A stretch of 64,000 nt of DNA from Isoetes taiwanensis (GCA_021234155.1 JAJEKV010000023.1:4919945-4983944), one strand, 5' to 3'. Positions 1 through 10,850 are shown, numbered from the stretch's first letter. Notes: a model not told the origin generated them from the letters alone. Numbers and translations: made by a program.

Positions 1-345
1 TCTTTGCTTTGGTTTTCAGCGATATCATGCATGTGAAGGCTGGTGGAGTTGTCTCTGCTACTATGGTGGGAGCGGCAAGACCTGATCGTCCTCGCCATCT
101 TTTGGTTCGGTTTCAAGACACTCTTAGCCGCTTACATATTCTTCAGCATGGAAACCATCTCAGAGGGACTAGTTTCACCGATGGGGAGGACCTCTCCCCT
201 CTTCAATTGTGTAACCGCATGCGGAGGAGCTCTGCGCAAGGTGAGGGCAGCCCTTTTGCAAAAAGAAATGGGCATTAAGCTGGGGGAGGCGCAGCAATTA
301 TTCTAGATCAATGGCCTTCCAATCCTTGGATTGGCTATGTCTAGA
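1..345 (+). pseudogene. LINE ORF1-like C-terminal fragment, frameshifted
   Basis: The first frame reads through positions 9-278 and contains ARPDRPRHLLVRFQD, then HILQHGNHLRGTSF and GEDLSPLQLCNR. This resembles the end of ORF1 in plant L1-type LINEs, where an RNA-binding region carries a 'RPRPLLVRF' strand, a 'LRG' element and a later 'LF(I)NG(L/K)PI' element. After CNRMR the reading moves to another frame (GALRKVRAALLQK, about 225-300) and continues past a stop as INGLPI near 310-327. One frameshift and one stop make this a relic. No endonuclease or reverse transcriptase follows; a retroposon-like tail does. The family assignment rests on motif resemblance only. Confidence 0.45.
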
Positions 346-424
346 TAATTTTAGAAGCATAAATTTACCACTAGCATTAGCCTTATCTTATCTTATTATT
401 GGTAGCCTTTTAATGTTTGGTTAT

Positions 425-545
425 TATGTTTGGTGCTGGGGCCTAGTCCCCAGGTTTTAGATGGGCTGTTGCCCTTGCATGTGCCGTCCCATAACCCGTT
501 GGGTTCCCGTGGACGTAAAAATTCATCTTATCTTATCTTATCCTT
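425..545 (+). repeat. Retroposon 3' tail with TTATC repeats
   Basis: A compact segment with several short self-complementary stretches (GGGGCCTAGTCCCC, and AACCCGTTGGGTT) runs into GTGGACGTAAAAATTCAT and then CTTATCTTATCTTATC. A similar layout (GTCCCATA, GTGGACGA, AAA, then a pentamer repeat) occurs at 2940-2992 with TTCTA repeats. Non-LTR elements often end in short simple repeats, so this is probably a LINE or SINE 3' end. Confidence 0.4.
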
Positions 546-1795
546 ATAGACCAATGCATTTATGGTGATAAGGCTAAAATCTATGGTACTGTGGTTGTAG
601 TGTGAGATATGGAATTAATAGTGGGTATTTATTACCATGGCCTTGGGAAAGGTATAAGTTGGGTCTTCATATTAATTGTTGGGGGCATTAGAAATTGTCA
701 CTTGGACTTAAAGTCCAAGCAAAGGGCTTGGAAGAAACCGATTGCTTTATAGGTAGACCATGTAAATAGATATTTTCTATAAAAGGCTTTGCCCTAAATC
801 GCTTTACTGTAAATGCATTTGTGCTTGGCCGAAAGGTTGCTGTATGCTCTAGAACGGTTTCCACCACTTTTGTTACTGCGTTTATTCTGGTGATCAGATG
901 CCCTGCTTCCAATCATAGGCCATGCTTTCAGCCACAGTTCCGGCAAACAGCCCCTGCTTCCTGCCACAGGCCCTTCTGCCGGCCATAAGATTAATCCAGT
1001 GGCATTCTGCAAGGTTGGGGCTTCAGGCTTCTTCAAGCGACCCTGCAAGAAAACGAAACGAAGACTCTGCAAAGTTAATCCGGCGGCATTCTGCAAAGCA
1101 TCATTCTGCAAAACTCTTCTTCATTCCATGACCCTGCTTTAGGATGACGCCCGAGCCAAAACTCAGAAACCAAATGTCTCTCTGTTCATCACGAAAGCTA
1201 TCCACTGGATAAAAACTTGCCTTGAACCGCAAGCAATAGAAGCTGGATCCTATCAGTAAACACAGTTCTCATCTAGGGCAGGCCAGAACTGTGTTTTCAA
1301 AACATGCCGACATGAGCAGGCAAGGCGCCGCTTGCCATAGCTGGAGCTCGCAACCCCTGTTCCAAAAATGATATGGTCGCAGAGCTTCGGGTGTCACCAT
1401 GGCTATGGTGTCAAAAGTAAAAATTAAAGGAATGTACCTGAGTAGCCTAAGGTTTGAACCAGTGAGCTGCTCTCAGCCGCAGACTTTGCTTGAAAGAAAA
1501 GCAACAGTTTCACCTCACCAGTAGTAGTTCTGGCAGCCAAGAACGCCATGGCCGATTGCTAGACTGAACACTCCGCGTTGAGCATTCTTACCAGAAGCAG
1601 AAGAAGGTATGGCGGCGGACTTCAACAAAATATCATATTCGTTTGATTGACGACGGGGAGAAAATATAAATTTTAATTTAGGCGGATGAAAAAAAGGGAA
1701 CTGCTTTATATATGTTTAGATAACTTTGTATACAAATAAAAATGAGTTCACAGATTATTAATTGTGGCATGCAAAAATGATAATTTTAATCTTGT
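546..1795. other. No gene recognised
   Basis: No coding pattern was recognised. Around 985-1125 a short phrase ATTCTGCAA recurs several times in both exact and degraded form (ctgcaagg, ctgcaaag, ttctgcaaaa), giving a weak irregular tandem repeat. The short open frames here have no recognisable motif. Confidence 0.4.
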
Positions 1796-1866
1796 ACCAA
1801 CACAAATTTGAACTCTTGACCTCTAGTTTATAGAGCAAGCATCCTATCCAATATGCTAATACTTCA
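1796..1866 (-). repeat. tRNA-like sequence, probable SINE head
   Basis: Read on the minus strand, this stretch has TAGCATATTGGATAGGATG, which fits a tRNA A box (TRGCNNANTGG). About 30 bases on it has AGAGTTCAAAT, which fits a B box (GGTTCAAAT class). The anticodon stem does not pair well and the acceptor stem is not convincing, so it is not a working tRNA. A tRNA-derived SINE head or decayed tRNA pseudogene is most likely. Confidence 0.4.
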
Positions 1867-2630
1867 AATGTAATATTTATTGAATTTGTTTTTTTGATAA
1901 CCATTTCTTGTTTTATTATAACTCCTTTAAAAAGGATGACTTGGCATCACCCGATTGGGTGGGTCATCAAGAACCTCCATTGGTTCTGTTTAGCACAAGC
2001 AGCAGCCCGATGGCTTGCCTTGCACATCAAGATGATCCCCAGAGGGATTTATAAGACCTGAAAATGGATTAAATGGCCATTTTGGCCTTTGGGCTCCAAG
2101 GAGAACCCACTAATTCGTGATTTACAGCAATTTCCCCAAGCCTGATACTGCTTTTTTTTATGCAACAGCTTCGGAATTAACCCTATCTTGATTGCAATCA
2201 TTATCTCAGTTCAGAAGCTCTGAATATAAAACGAAATCCGACTGCAGATACAAGAGAATCAAGCAGATACAAGCAGAGAAAAGCATTATTCAGCATGTTC
2301 TTGGTTCTTTCCTCCTCTTCTACATCTTGTATCAGATAGATTATTTACTCTTTAAAAAAAAAGAAAAAAAAAAAGAACATCAAGTATAGTCTTACCTCCA
2401 TCGCTTCTTCAATCTCTACTTATCTCTTTTTTCTTTCTTTTTTTTAATTCCGAGATCTCTTACTTCCTTCCTCTTTCATTCTCTAATTCTAACTTCCTTC
2501 CTCTTTCCTTCTCTAATTCTAACTTCCTTGAATTATTTCATTGCCACGTCATCCTTATGCCACATCATCCCCCTTAATTATTTAATATAGTTTAGAGATG
2601 CAACCATAATAAAATTCACATCACAATGAA
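1867..2630. other. No gene; pyrimidine-rich stretch with short tandem copies
   Basis: No gene seen. At 2400-2535 the plus strand is strongly pyrimidine-rich, and the phrase ACTTCCTTCCTCTTTC followed by TTCTCTAATTCTA occurs twice in tandem, with a third partial copy. Confidence 0.4.
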
Positions 2631-2995
2631 TGTCACGCCCTTCAAGCCTGCCCAGCGTTCGATCATATCTGGGCACGGTATGTTCAGTTAATTGTGCCTT
2701 ACCAGCCCCTGCATGAGCTATTGAACATGGCCTCTGTGGGCTTGTTGGGATCATACCTCTAGGAGGTTATAGATACACGGACTCAGTTGTGTCCTCTCGT
2801 ACAACATTGAGTTGTCATATATGATTGTACAGTATACTAGCATCCTTATTACTGCTAAGGTTTTTCCCTCGAAAACCCTTCGAGGCGGGGGTTTTTTAAT
2901 CCTGACAGTAATACGCTTGCTGATCTCTCTTTATTTAGGTCCCATAGGTCTGTGGACGATAGAAACATATTCTATTCTATTCTATTCTTTAATGG
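2631..2995 (+). repeat. Retroposon-like segment with nested hairpin and TTCTA tail
   Basis: The segment holds a hairpin: TATTACTG at 2847-2854 pairs with CAGTAATA at 2906-2913. Inside it, CCTCGAA pairs with TTCGAGG across a five-base loop. After it come GGTCCCATAGG, GTGGACGA, TAGAAACA and a run of TTCTA at about 2971-2990, the same layout as the tail near 480-545. A related hairpin with a different outer stem lies at 24788-24866. Probably the 3' part of a non-LTR retroposon. Confidence 0.4.
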
Positions 2996-3287
2996 CACGA
3001 ATGTTGGAAAATCTGCTTATTGCTGTCCATATATTGTTTGCTTCAGTTGTTGTATTATGTAATGTAATATGTGTATTCTCATTGACTACATTGTTGACTC
3101 TAAAAATTAGGATTGAAACCATAGGATGACGTGTAAAACGGGGTTTGACCCCATTTTCTTTTTGGATGGATGGCCAGGGTTGCGAGTTCAGGCATATGTT
3201 GTGGTATATTCCATGGATCAAGGGCTAGGACAGGACAAGGTATTCTTTCGATTTGATTTGCATGCTTCATATCAATTAGATGAAGAA

Positions 3288-3386
3288 GTTAAACCCCCAG
3301 GAGAGCCCATTATGCCTAATAATATGGAGGAGCCCGTCAGGGCGAGCCCATTTATTTGGCGTAATGGGCGAGGCGGGGGGTTTGAC
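3288..3386. repeat. Foldback element, 35-base imperfect inverted repeat
   Basis: The left arm (3288-3322) begins GTTAAACCCCC and contains GCCCATTATGCC. The right arm (3352-3386) contains GGCGTAATGGGC and ends GGGGGGTTTGAC. Most bases pair, leaving a loop of about 29 bases that is itself rich in GAGCCCGTCAGGGC, a further short palindrome. It looks like a small foldback transposon or cruciform-forming site. Confidence 0.55.
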
Positions 3387-3390
3387 CCCT

Positions 3391-4349
3391 TTAATCGGGA
3401 GGTCCGAGGCAATCCCTCTAATTCATATTTCTGATTCGTTGCAGCAGCAAGATCTTCCAGGCCGAGCTGGATGAAGACGAAGAGCTCGGTGAAGACGACA
3501 ATCAATCCGCAAAACAAAGTCCTTCCACAAGCCGCACAAAGTAGGGAAGACCGATTGAAAGGAGAATCTCACGTAGAACCTTGCATACACAAAAGCTTCA
3601 CGTAAAGCTTGCCTCTGTGTCGGTTTATCATTGTTGCTGCCTATTTATCGTTCTTGTTGCCTGTTTATCATGATAAAGAGGCCGCTGCCTGTTTATCTGG
3701 TTGTGACAGCATATTACGCCAAATTACTGATCTTGATCCAACAGTTGGGATCTAAAATTGCCGAGGACCTGCCGATTAAGGCATACCAATTTTGAATACA
3801 TCTTACAAACAACCATTGATTAATTCATGTGAGCAAAAATTAATGGTCCTTTTTTTTCTTGAGTGCTAGGATTTTCAAATTGTACATCCAGACTTAAACT
3901 TCGGAGTTGGTCTAATCATACGTTTAAACCGCCCAGCTGGAGAAGTAAGAGATTCCATGACATGACAAGGGACAAGTGGCAGTCTTTTGCTGCCCATGTT
4001 AGATTGCCTCTTTAGGCCTATCAAGAATGAGTTGGCATTCATTATGAACCGGCATACAATCAAAGTTTTTTTTCGTGTCAAACTCTTTGCATTTGTCTCG
4101 TTATATTTTCCATGGACCAGCGTAGTATCTGTCCATCTTACATCCATTGATGTTTCTTGCTTGTCAAACTCTTTGCATTGCCTATGGAAGTTGAAGGCTC
4201 ATGAACCAGGGCAAAGGATAAAGTACTGCACCTTCAGGCCTGTGGAGTTACTTTAGGTCTTATGATAAATTCTAAAGAGCATGAAATGTCTTTTTTTAAA
4301 CCTGCTATTCAACCCCATCGCTAGTCCAAGGCATTTCTGCTGGATTTCT
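3391..4349. other. No gene recognised; downstream of the PPR gene
   Basis: The short open frames have no recognisable motif. A plant-like 3' flank of the PPR gene lies at the right end. Around 3635-3700 the phrase 'gcctgtttatc' occurs three times at short intervals. Confidence 0.35.
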
Positions 4350-6617
4350 TCATCCCCTGCAAGAATCTAAGATGACACTCCACGACATAGCATCTGGTTT
4401 GGATTGCCCATTGACAATGAAATCCTCCATTTCAACTAACCATCTTGCTCTCCCAATGAGGTTGATAATTGAAGTATAATGTTCCAGTTCTGGTGCTATG
4501 GCAAATTCCATAGCCATTGAAACAAGACAGTGACACGCTTCATCTATTAGACCACCATGGTTGCAAGCACGAAGGAGACTGATGAACGTGATACTATCAG
4601 GAAAAATGCCCTCTAGCAGCATTTCCTGAACAGCTTTAAAAGCTTTCTTTCCATTCCCATGCTTAGCATATACTTCAATAATAGCACTCCATGACACAAT
4701 ATCTCTAGAAAGCATAGTATGGAATACCGAGCATGCTTTGTCAACAATTCCACACTTACCATACATATTTATGAGAGCATTTCCAATTATTCTATCTAAA
4801 TTAAAGCCAAATTGTATAATCAAGGCATGTAACTGCTTTCCTTCAGCAAGCATTGCCTCTTGTCCACACATGTCTAAAATGCATGCACAGGTGGACTTGT
4901 CTGGGAACATCCCTTTCACTTGCATTTCTTGGAACAATTGGAGGGTTTTCTTGCAATGCCCATGCTTAGCATATGCTGTCACAATGACATTCCAAGATAC
5001 AGCATCTTGATGAGGGATTTGCTCAAAAAGACATAAGGCATCTGTTAGACGCCCTTGTTGACCATATGCCGATACTATAGATGTCCATGATACTACATCT
5101 CGCTGAGGCATTTGCTTAAAGAACTCAAATGCCTCCTCAAGACATCTGTGATTTATATAAATTGTAAGCATGGTGTTCCATGATGCTAGGTCCCGTTCGT
5201 GCATTCTTTCGAAAAGCCAAAAGGCCTCATTCAATTGACCCAGCTGGGCATAAGCTGAAATCAGCACGTTGTATGAAAAAACATTTTGTTCAGGCATTTC
5301 TTGAAAAAGTTTTCGAGCTATCCCTACCATCCTATTTTGTGCATAGATTGTAACCATTACTGTCCATGACATTATATCTTGCAAAGGCATGTGATCAAAG
5401 AAATCTTGAGCTTCATCAAGCTGGCCACATTGGCCAAAAGCTACAACCATACTATTCCATGATCCTATGCTGTTTATAGACATCGTATGAAAGAGATGGA
5501 GGGCTTCATTTAGGTATCCATTTTGTGCACAAGCCGTGGCCATGGAACTCCATGAAGTAAGGTTCTTAAGAGGCATTCGCCGGAATAGATTGAGCGCCCT
5601 GTCAATATAGCCATGGTGGCCATATGCGACAATTATTGTATTCCATGATACTATATCCTGGACTGGCATTTCTTCAAAAAATTGAAGAGCTGCTGTAAGC
5701 TGTCCATGTTGACAAAAGGCCATAAGCATGGTATTCCATGAAACAATGTCTCTTTGAGGCATGTCTTTAAAGACACGGTAGGCGTCTCTCACTTGTCCAT
5801 GCCGTGCATAACCTGAGAGCATAATGTTCCATGAAACAATATCCCTTTGAGGAACTCTGTCAAAAAGCTTTTGAGCCATTTTAAGGTCTCCAAGTTGCGC
5901 ACAGCCTGAGATCATAGTATTCCATGTGATCAGATTAGGCTTAGGCATTTCATGGAAAAGCTCAAGGGCTGAATCAAGTCTACCATTACTACAATAAGCT
6001 GCAAGCATTGCAGTCCATGAGACTACATTCTTCTCTGGCATAGCTTGAAAAATACTGACAGCGTTGGCAAGTTGTCCACACTGTGCATAAGCCTTGATCA
6101 TTATGGTCCATGACACAATATCCTTGTCAGGCATCTTTTCAATCATCTGAAGAGCTTCTTTGATGCAACCATGCTGGACATAAGCTGCAGTCATCACATT
6201 CCACGAAACCAAATTCCTTAGGGGCATTTCTTGGAAGAGGTTAAATGCCTCTTTAAGATCCCCTCTTCGAGCATAAGAGGAGACCATGATATTCCATGAA
6301 TAGACATTTTTCCTACCCATGTTGTCAAAAACTGCTCTTGAATCTTCAAGAGCTCCACAATTGGCATACATTTGCATAAGAGAATTTCCTAAAAATACAT
6401 CATTCAAAAGACCCATTTCAACAAGATGTTTATGGATGGTTTTACCTTTATTAAGATCCCTTGCAGTGCCACATTGCTTCAATATGGAAGAAATTGTGGA
6501 AATATCAAACACAGTTTTGCAAGAACTCCTTTTTGGGTTGAGATCGGCTTCAATGACGTTGGCTACAAAACACGCCCATCGTTTCTGCAACCTATGTGCA
6601 ATGGCCAACCGGCCCAT
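4350..6617 (-). CDS. PPR protein with a long run of S-type repeats, no DYW domain
   Basis: An uninterrupted 755-codon gene. An in-frame TAG lies three codons before the ATG, which fixes the start. The first 30 residues are basic and poor in acids, as in an organelle transit peptide. Residues 37-73 form an L-type motif. From residue 74 to 538 there are fifteen consecutive 31-residue S-type PPR motifs of the form xVSWNxMxxAYxxxG...A..LF..MP..D/N, followed by P, L and S motifs and a short E1-like end. The protein stops at LDSCRG, where plant editing factors usually continue into E, E+ and DYW domains. PPR proteins bind single-stranded organelle RNA one base per repeat. This one probably acts in RNA editing, splicing or stability in mitochondria or plastids, and might need a DYW partner. 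The lack of introns fits PLS-class PPR genes. It has no frameshift and looks functional. Confidence 0.9.
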   Translation of the reverse strand: MGRLAIAHRLQKRWACFVANVIEADLNPKRSSCKTVFDISTISSILKQCGTARDLNKGKTIHKHLVEMGLLNDVFLGNSLMQMYANCGALEDSRAVFDNMGRKNVYSWNIMVSSYARRGDLKEAFNLFQEMPLRNLVSWNVMTAAYVQHGCIKEALQMIEKMPDKDIVSWTIMIKAYAQCGQLANAVSIFQAMPEKNVVSWTAMLAAYCSNGRLDSALELFHEMPKPNLITWNTMISGCAQLGDLKMAQKLFDRVPQRDIVSWNIMLSGYARHGQVRDAYRVFKDMPQRDIVSWNTMLMAFCQHGQLTAALQFFEEMPVQDIVSWNTIIVAYGHHGYIDRALNLFRRMPLKNLTSWSSMATACAQNGYLNEALHLFHTMSINSIGSWNSMVVAFGQCGQLDEAQDFFDHMPLQDIMSWTVMVTIYAQNRMVGIARKLFQEMPEQNVFSYNVLISAYAQLGQLNEAFWLFERMHERDLASWNTMLTIYINHRCLEEAFEFFKQMPQRDVVSWTSIVSAYGQQGRLTDALCLFEQIPHQDAVSWNVIVTAYAKHGHCKKTLQLFQEMQVKGMFPDKSTCACILDMCGQEAMLAEGKQLHALIIQFGFNLDRIIGNALINMYGKCGIVDKACSVFHTMLSRDIVSWSAIIEVYAKHGNGKKAFKAVQEMLLEGIFPDSITFISLLRACNHGGLIDEACHCLVSMAMEFAIAPELEHYTSIINLIGRARWLVEMEDFIVNGQSKPDAMSWSVILDSCRG

Positions 6618-8464
6618 GCATGACTAAGATTTTTCGGCAGAGATAATATATTTTCGTCTCACAAAATTGTTATGATGCGCTGGAGGTGAAAACCAGTACA
6701 TGGCATTCTGTCTACAGCTCAACAGGATGTCACAATTAATTCATTGTAGATTCAGATTACAACTGTGATTCCAAAATTTCAATTTCCAAAGAAAAGCAAC
6801 AAATGATTGAGAAAAAAATTTACCAAAATGTTATGATGAGAGAACTGAAACAAGGTGCTGCGCATATAGGATTGCCATCTGTGCCTCGTATATTTGCATA
6901 TTCTTTAATGTATAGTGCTCCAAACTAGAAATAAATTTAATAAAGTCTTGCACAAGTTTATAGCCTTCAAGTCTCTCAGATCTTAAGATATAGACTTTCT
7001 ATCATGATTTTGACACCATGTTTATTAAAACAATAATAAAAGATATCATGGGATTTGACACGGTGCTCATGCCAGTCATTGTAATGTGTCTTATGATCCA
7101 CATAGTTCTAAACCTACTATTTACTATCTATCTATGTTTTACTACAATGTGGTACATGATGTGCACACCTAAAAATGTGTGTTATAAATACTAGACATGT
7201 CTAGAGGATAAACAATTGCTACATCTTGTGCAAGATGTACAATAAATTCATAGGCTAGCTTGTACTGATATGTTGTTGTGGCAAGTGCCAGATTGTATCA
7301 AACTTTATTATTGAAAAAATCCAGACCTTAGTATTTGCTTAAGACATTTACAACTGTGCCAGAAGATAAAAGGAGAAAGCATGAACAGGTTGAGCTTTAT
7401 AGGTCCTCACTCAAATGAGGGTTAGGTTACACATTGATTGTGATTATATTTGGTCTGTTTGCGTGTTAGGTGCAAGCAGTAGACAATTTGAAGCAAAATG
7501 CACATTCAGCAACGTAAATTATTTTTGGAGTGGCATATTGCGATAAAACTGCAAGGAAAGATTGCACATCTTAGAACATGTGAAAGGTGAGTACTTTAAT
7601 TGTAGTGAGTAGAAGTGTTGCTCCAATAAGCTAAATTATTTGCAATTGTGTCTATATACTGTATCCTTTAAAGGAGTTTCTAGAAGACTTAGGTTGACAG
7701 ATGTAAAGACCACAACTACAAGCTATATTAGTTCCAAACAATGGGTCAACACTATGCATGGACAAATAATATTCACCAAAGCATAAGGGTTGGTATAGCT
7801 AATATGGCTAATGGCCACCAGTATATCAAAATTAATATTGTTGTTCATGCGTATGTCAAAATTAATATTGATGATTTTCTTGGTCATGCATTAGAAGGAT
7901 CCATATGGTCGTGAAAATGACCTAGGCTACTAAATGCATGATGTATGTAACGAGGAAGCTCCATCTTGCAATATATCGAGTTAATTAACCATCTTAAATG
8001 ATTTGTTAGAATCAGACAATGTCCAATTCCAGAACTAGAACTGGCTGCATATCCCTGACATGATTAAAGGAATTTGTGGTCGTCGCATGTTTTTTGCACA
8101 CCTCATGGGATTATTAACCTTGATATTGCACAATCAAAGAGAAGACATTAATACAAATAGATCACAGTGTGTTAGAAAAACTTGAGAGGCTATGCATTCA
8201 ATTGGATTTGCAACACCAAATACAATATTTTAAAAGAAAAAAAAAAAGAAACTAGCAGAAAAACAGGCCTGGAGAAAGGGTCATGTATAGCCACCAGAAA
8301 AGAACAACGTGAAACTAAAGGGAAGTGAAAGGAGAAAAAAAGGAATGGGATATATGCTATGAAAGTAAGTTAGTAGGCTCGCTTGGAGGATTAGATGAGA
8401 ACCATTACTATATTATCAGAATTGTATAAGTAAAAAGTACAATGCACTGAGCATGGTTCAAAAG
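6618..8464. other. No gene recognised upstream of the PPR gene
   Basis: About 1.8 kb of AT-rich sequence. The first few hundred bases should hold the promoter of the minus-strand PPR gene, but no clear TATA box was singled out. Two copies of GTATGTCAAAATTAATATTG occur near 7830-7870. I looked for reverse transcriptase or RNase H motifs at 7440-7960 and could not support any. Confidence 0.35.
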
Positions 8465-9432
8465 TATATATCTTTAGATACGTTACATACTAGTATCTAA
8501 AGTATCTAAGTATCTAAAGAATCTAACATTTTTTAAGATACATTAGATACGTCACATAAATTCATAAATTAAAAATTCACTGCGTTTAGAGCCAATATTA
8601 TTAGACAATGAAAACATAATAGACAATCCGATAACATAGCTAGACATTCCCAAGTTTCCATATCTAAGTGCAGTGATAAGAGAAATCCTAAGGTTGCATG
8701 TGGCAATTCCACTGTTAGTGCCATACATGAACCTGCATCAGGCAAAACTAGCAGGCTATGGCATTCCAACAGAGAGAAAAATTTTAGTGAATGCTTGATG
8801 GCTAGCAAATAATCCTGCAAAGTGGGACAACCCAGAAGTGTCCAATTCTGATAGGTTCATGGATGGAAAAATTGAAGCAGATGGAAATGATTTTAGTCTG
8901 CCATTTGGAGTTGGAAGAAGAAGTTGTTCAGGAATTATTCTTACTTTGCCAATCCTTTTTCTTGTTGTTGGCAGACTCAACCTTTGAGCTCCTGCGACTG
9001 GCTAACAACAAAACTAACAGTAGACCATAATAGTGCTTACCTTACTTCATTGGATCATCCTATTCCTCTTGGAGCAGCAATTTGGCAGCATCTTCTGCTA
9101 TTTTGGGCAATTTTGAAGCAGGTCAGAGGTATTTGAGATAATTTCAGGCAGTTCCAGGGGCGGATATATACCAATGCCGAATTACTCTGGTTGAATGTCG
9201 TGCTTCCCTATTTTGCTATGTATATCCTTCCATGATGTTCAAATAAAACAAGGCAGTCGTATCAGATCCTCCAGAGTGATTACAAGCACGGAAATGAAGA
9301 GATTCGATCATTCGAGTGCAGATTTGAGTGCCGCAGAGCCCGTTGCAAAGTACACGTATCTAACCAAAAAATGTCACATATGATACGACACGTATTTTTG
9401 ATAGTGGTGTTAGATACGTGTATCTAACCGTC
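8465..9432. mobile_element. Inverted TATCTAA-rich ends around a captured P450 fragment
   Basis: The left flank (about 8465-8570) is rich in TTAGATACG and AGTATCTAA and contains AACATTTTTTAAGATAC. The right flank (about 9352-9432) carries the same pieces in inverted order, for example CGTATCTAACCAAAAAATGT. Such imperfect, subterminally repeated inverted ends around a host gene fragment are typical of gene-capturing DNA transposons (Pack-type elements). No target duplication was defined, so the exact ends and superfamily stay open. Confidence 0.45.
8590..9020 (+). pseudogene. CYP73A: Cinnamate 4-hydroxylase (CYP73A) fragment
   Basis: The plus strand encodes, in nearly one frame, [19 protein letters not shown], then [35 protein letters not shown] and [11 protein letters not shown], followed by GRL and FELL. 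This closely matches the C-terminal third of CYP73A, the P450 that 4-hydroxylates cinnamate in phenylpropanoid synthesis: the ExxR helix (REILR), the CYP73-specific 'LLVPHMNLHDAKLAGY' region and the heme-binding [10 protein letters not shown] loop. Stops interrupt it upstream (before LDIPKF) and within VNA-stop-WLANN. The N-terminal two thirds are missing. It is a dead fragment, apparently carried by a transposon. Confidence 0.85.
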
Positions 9433-9815
9433 TATGACCGTGAGTAAAGCTTATATAACAGTATAACGTGAGAATTTAATTCTTATTTTGTGCTGCTATT
9501 CTTATTTTTGTCGTTCTAAAGTTTAAATACCGTAAAGTTTGCTAACCACATTGAAGAGGTTTTGATTTCATAGATTTTAATGAATATAGTGAATTTAGCA
9601 AGTTAACAATCACCCAATAAGCAACTTGTCTTGTTTTGGTTGGCAAGCTATTATTGGAGTAAGCCAACCATAGGTGGAGATGAGGAATATGTGAGCATGT
9701 TAGACAAGGTCTAAGATATACAACAGATAGACATATATTAAGAGAAGGTGAGAAAGAGTAAGAACTCGCCATTCTTTGTTCTACATTATAGCCTAGGAAT
9801 GACAATGTCTCCAGT
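9433..9815. other. No gene recognised
   Basis: AT-rich spacer between the P450 fragment and the LRR pseudogene. A minus-strand open frame at 9542-9805 shows no leucine-rich repeat pattern. Confidence 0.3.
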
Positions 9816-10850
9816 CTACAACCGCAAGGCCAAAAGACCGCATGCCGACAACATCACTACAAGTATGCCTTTATCACTGATGCTACATTTTGGGATATCT
9901 AAATCCTTCGGGACATTGCACTCTCTACAAGTAGCCTCCTCTAAACTCTGATCAATGACCTCTGCACAACCCTCAAGCATGAGACTTTGTAATGTGTACG
10001 GCAACATCTAACACTGCAAACACTGCTTGATAGGTTAGCTGCATATTTCCTATTAGATTGACATTTGAAGGCTGAGAGCCACTTTTTTTTGGGAAAACGA
10101 ATAAAACCAGCATTTGCAAGGCCTATGAGCCCATTGGAACTTAGATGCTGAAGTGGGAAAAAACCCGGCATTGTAAAGCAACTATCTCCTACACCTATGC
10201 AATTCATAATAATTAACGACTTCAGAGATGTGCAATTAAAAGAAGCAAGGCCTGCTTCAGAATCAAAATCACAATCAGTTATGCCACTGCAAGATGATGC
10301 CAAACTGCACTTCTCAAATGTAGACTTTCTAGAGACTCACTTGAGAACAAAGAGCAATACCCATGTATTAGCCATTGACTGATAGTCAACAAGTGACAAG
10401 ACCTTGTAGGACTTGCATGACTCTCCAATAACTTCGAGAAAGTAGTTTGTCAAGTCATAGCAATAATTGATCTGAAGAACTTTCAACCACGATAAAGCAG
10501 GTAACTTACCTGATGGAAAGCAGCTTCCCATACTAAGCAGTTTCTCGAGCGAATTGCATGTAGTGTTGTGTCCAATAAGGAAGCACAACATTTTATAAAA
10601 AGATTTTCCTGACCTGTATTCCACCAATGATATGCAGTTTGTAACCACAGCAATCCAACATCACTAACACCTTTGCATGACACTAGCTCAGAGATAAAGG
10701 GGTAGAAAATGTGGCAATAATCTTCAACGGTTTATTTCCAATTATATCACAATTTTCAATGCATGAAAATCCATGAAGCAATGTCAAGCTCTTTGACTTC
10801 ATTTGACCCCAGTTCACTCTCATAAAATGATGCTCTTCCATGAATACATG
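9816..10850 (-). pseudogene. EBF: EBF1/2-like F-box LRR fragment
   Basis: Minus-strand frames encode leucine-rich repeats in the order found in EIN3-binding F-box proteins: SCKGVSDVGL, then LKVLQINYCYDLT, then SLKSLIIMNCIGVGDSCF with LQHLSSNGLIGLANAGF, then LQSLMLEGCAEVIDQSLEEA and LDIPKCSISDKGI. In EBF1/EBF2 these repeats bind EIN3/EIL transcription factors and direct their degradation in ethylene signalling. Here the pieces fall in several frames with stops between them, and no F-box was found. It is a decayed partial copy; an intact relative is presumably elsewhere in the genome. Confidence 0.65.

Noticed and set aside
4738-5010. Plus-strand frames inside the PPR gene
   Set aside because: Antisense shadows of a repeat-rich gene; no start context or domain.
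7440-7960. Possible Copia RNase H remnant
   Set aside because: Only vague composition; none of the conserved acidic residues or the KHID motif could be placed.
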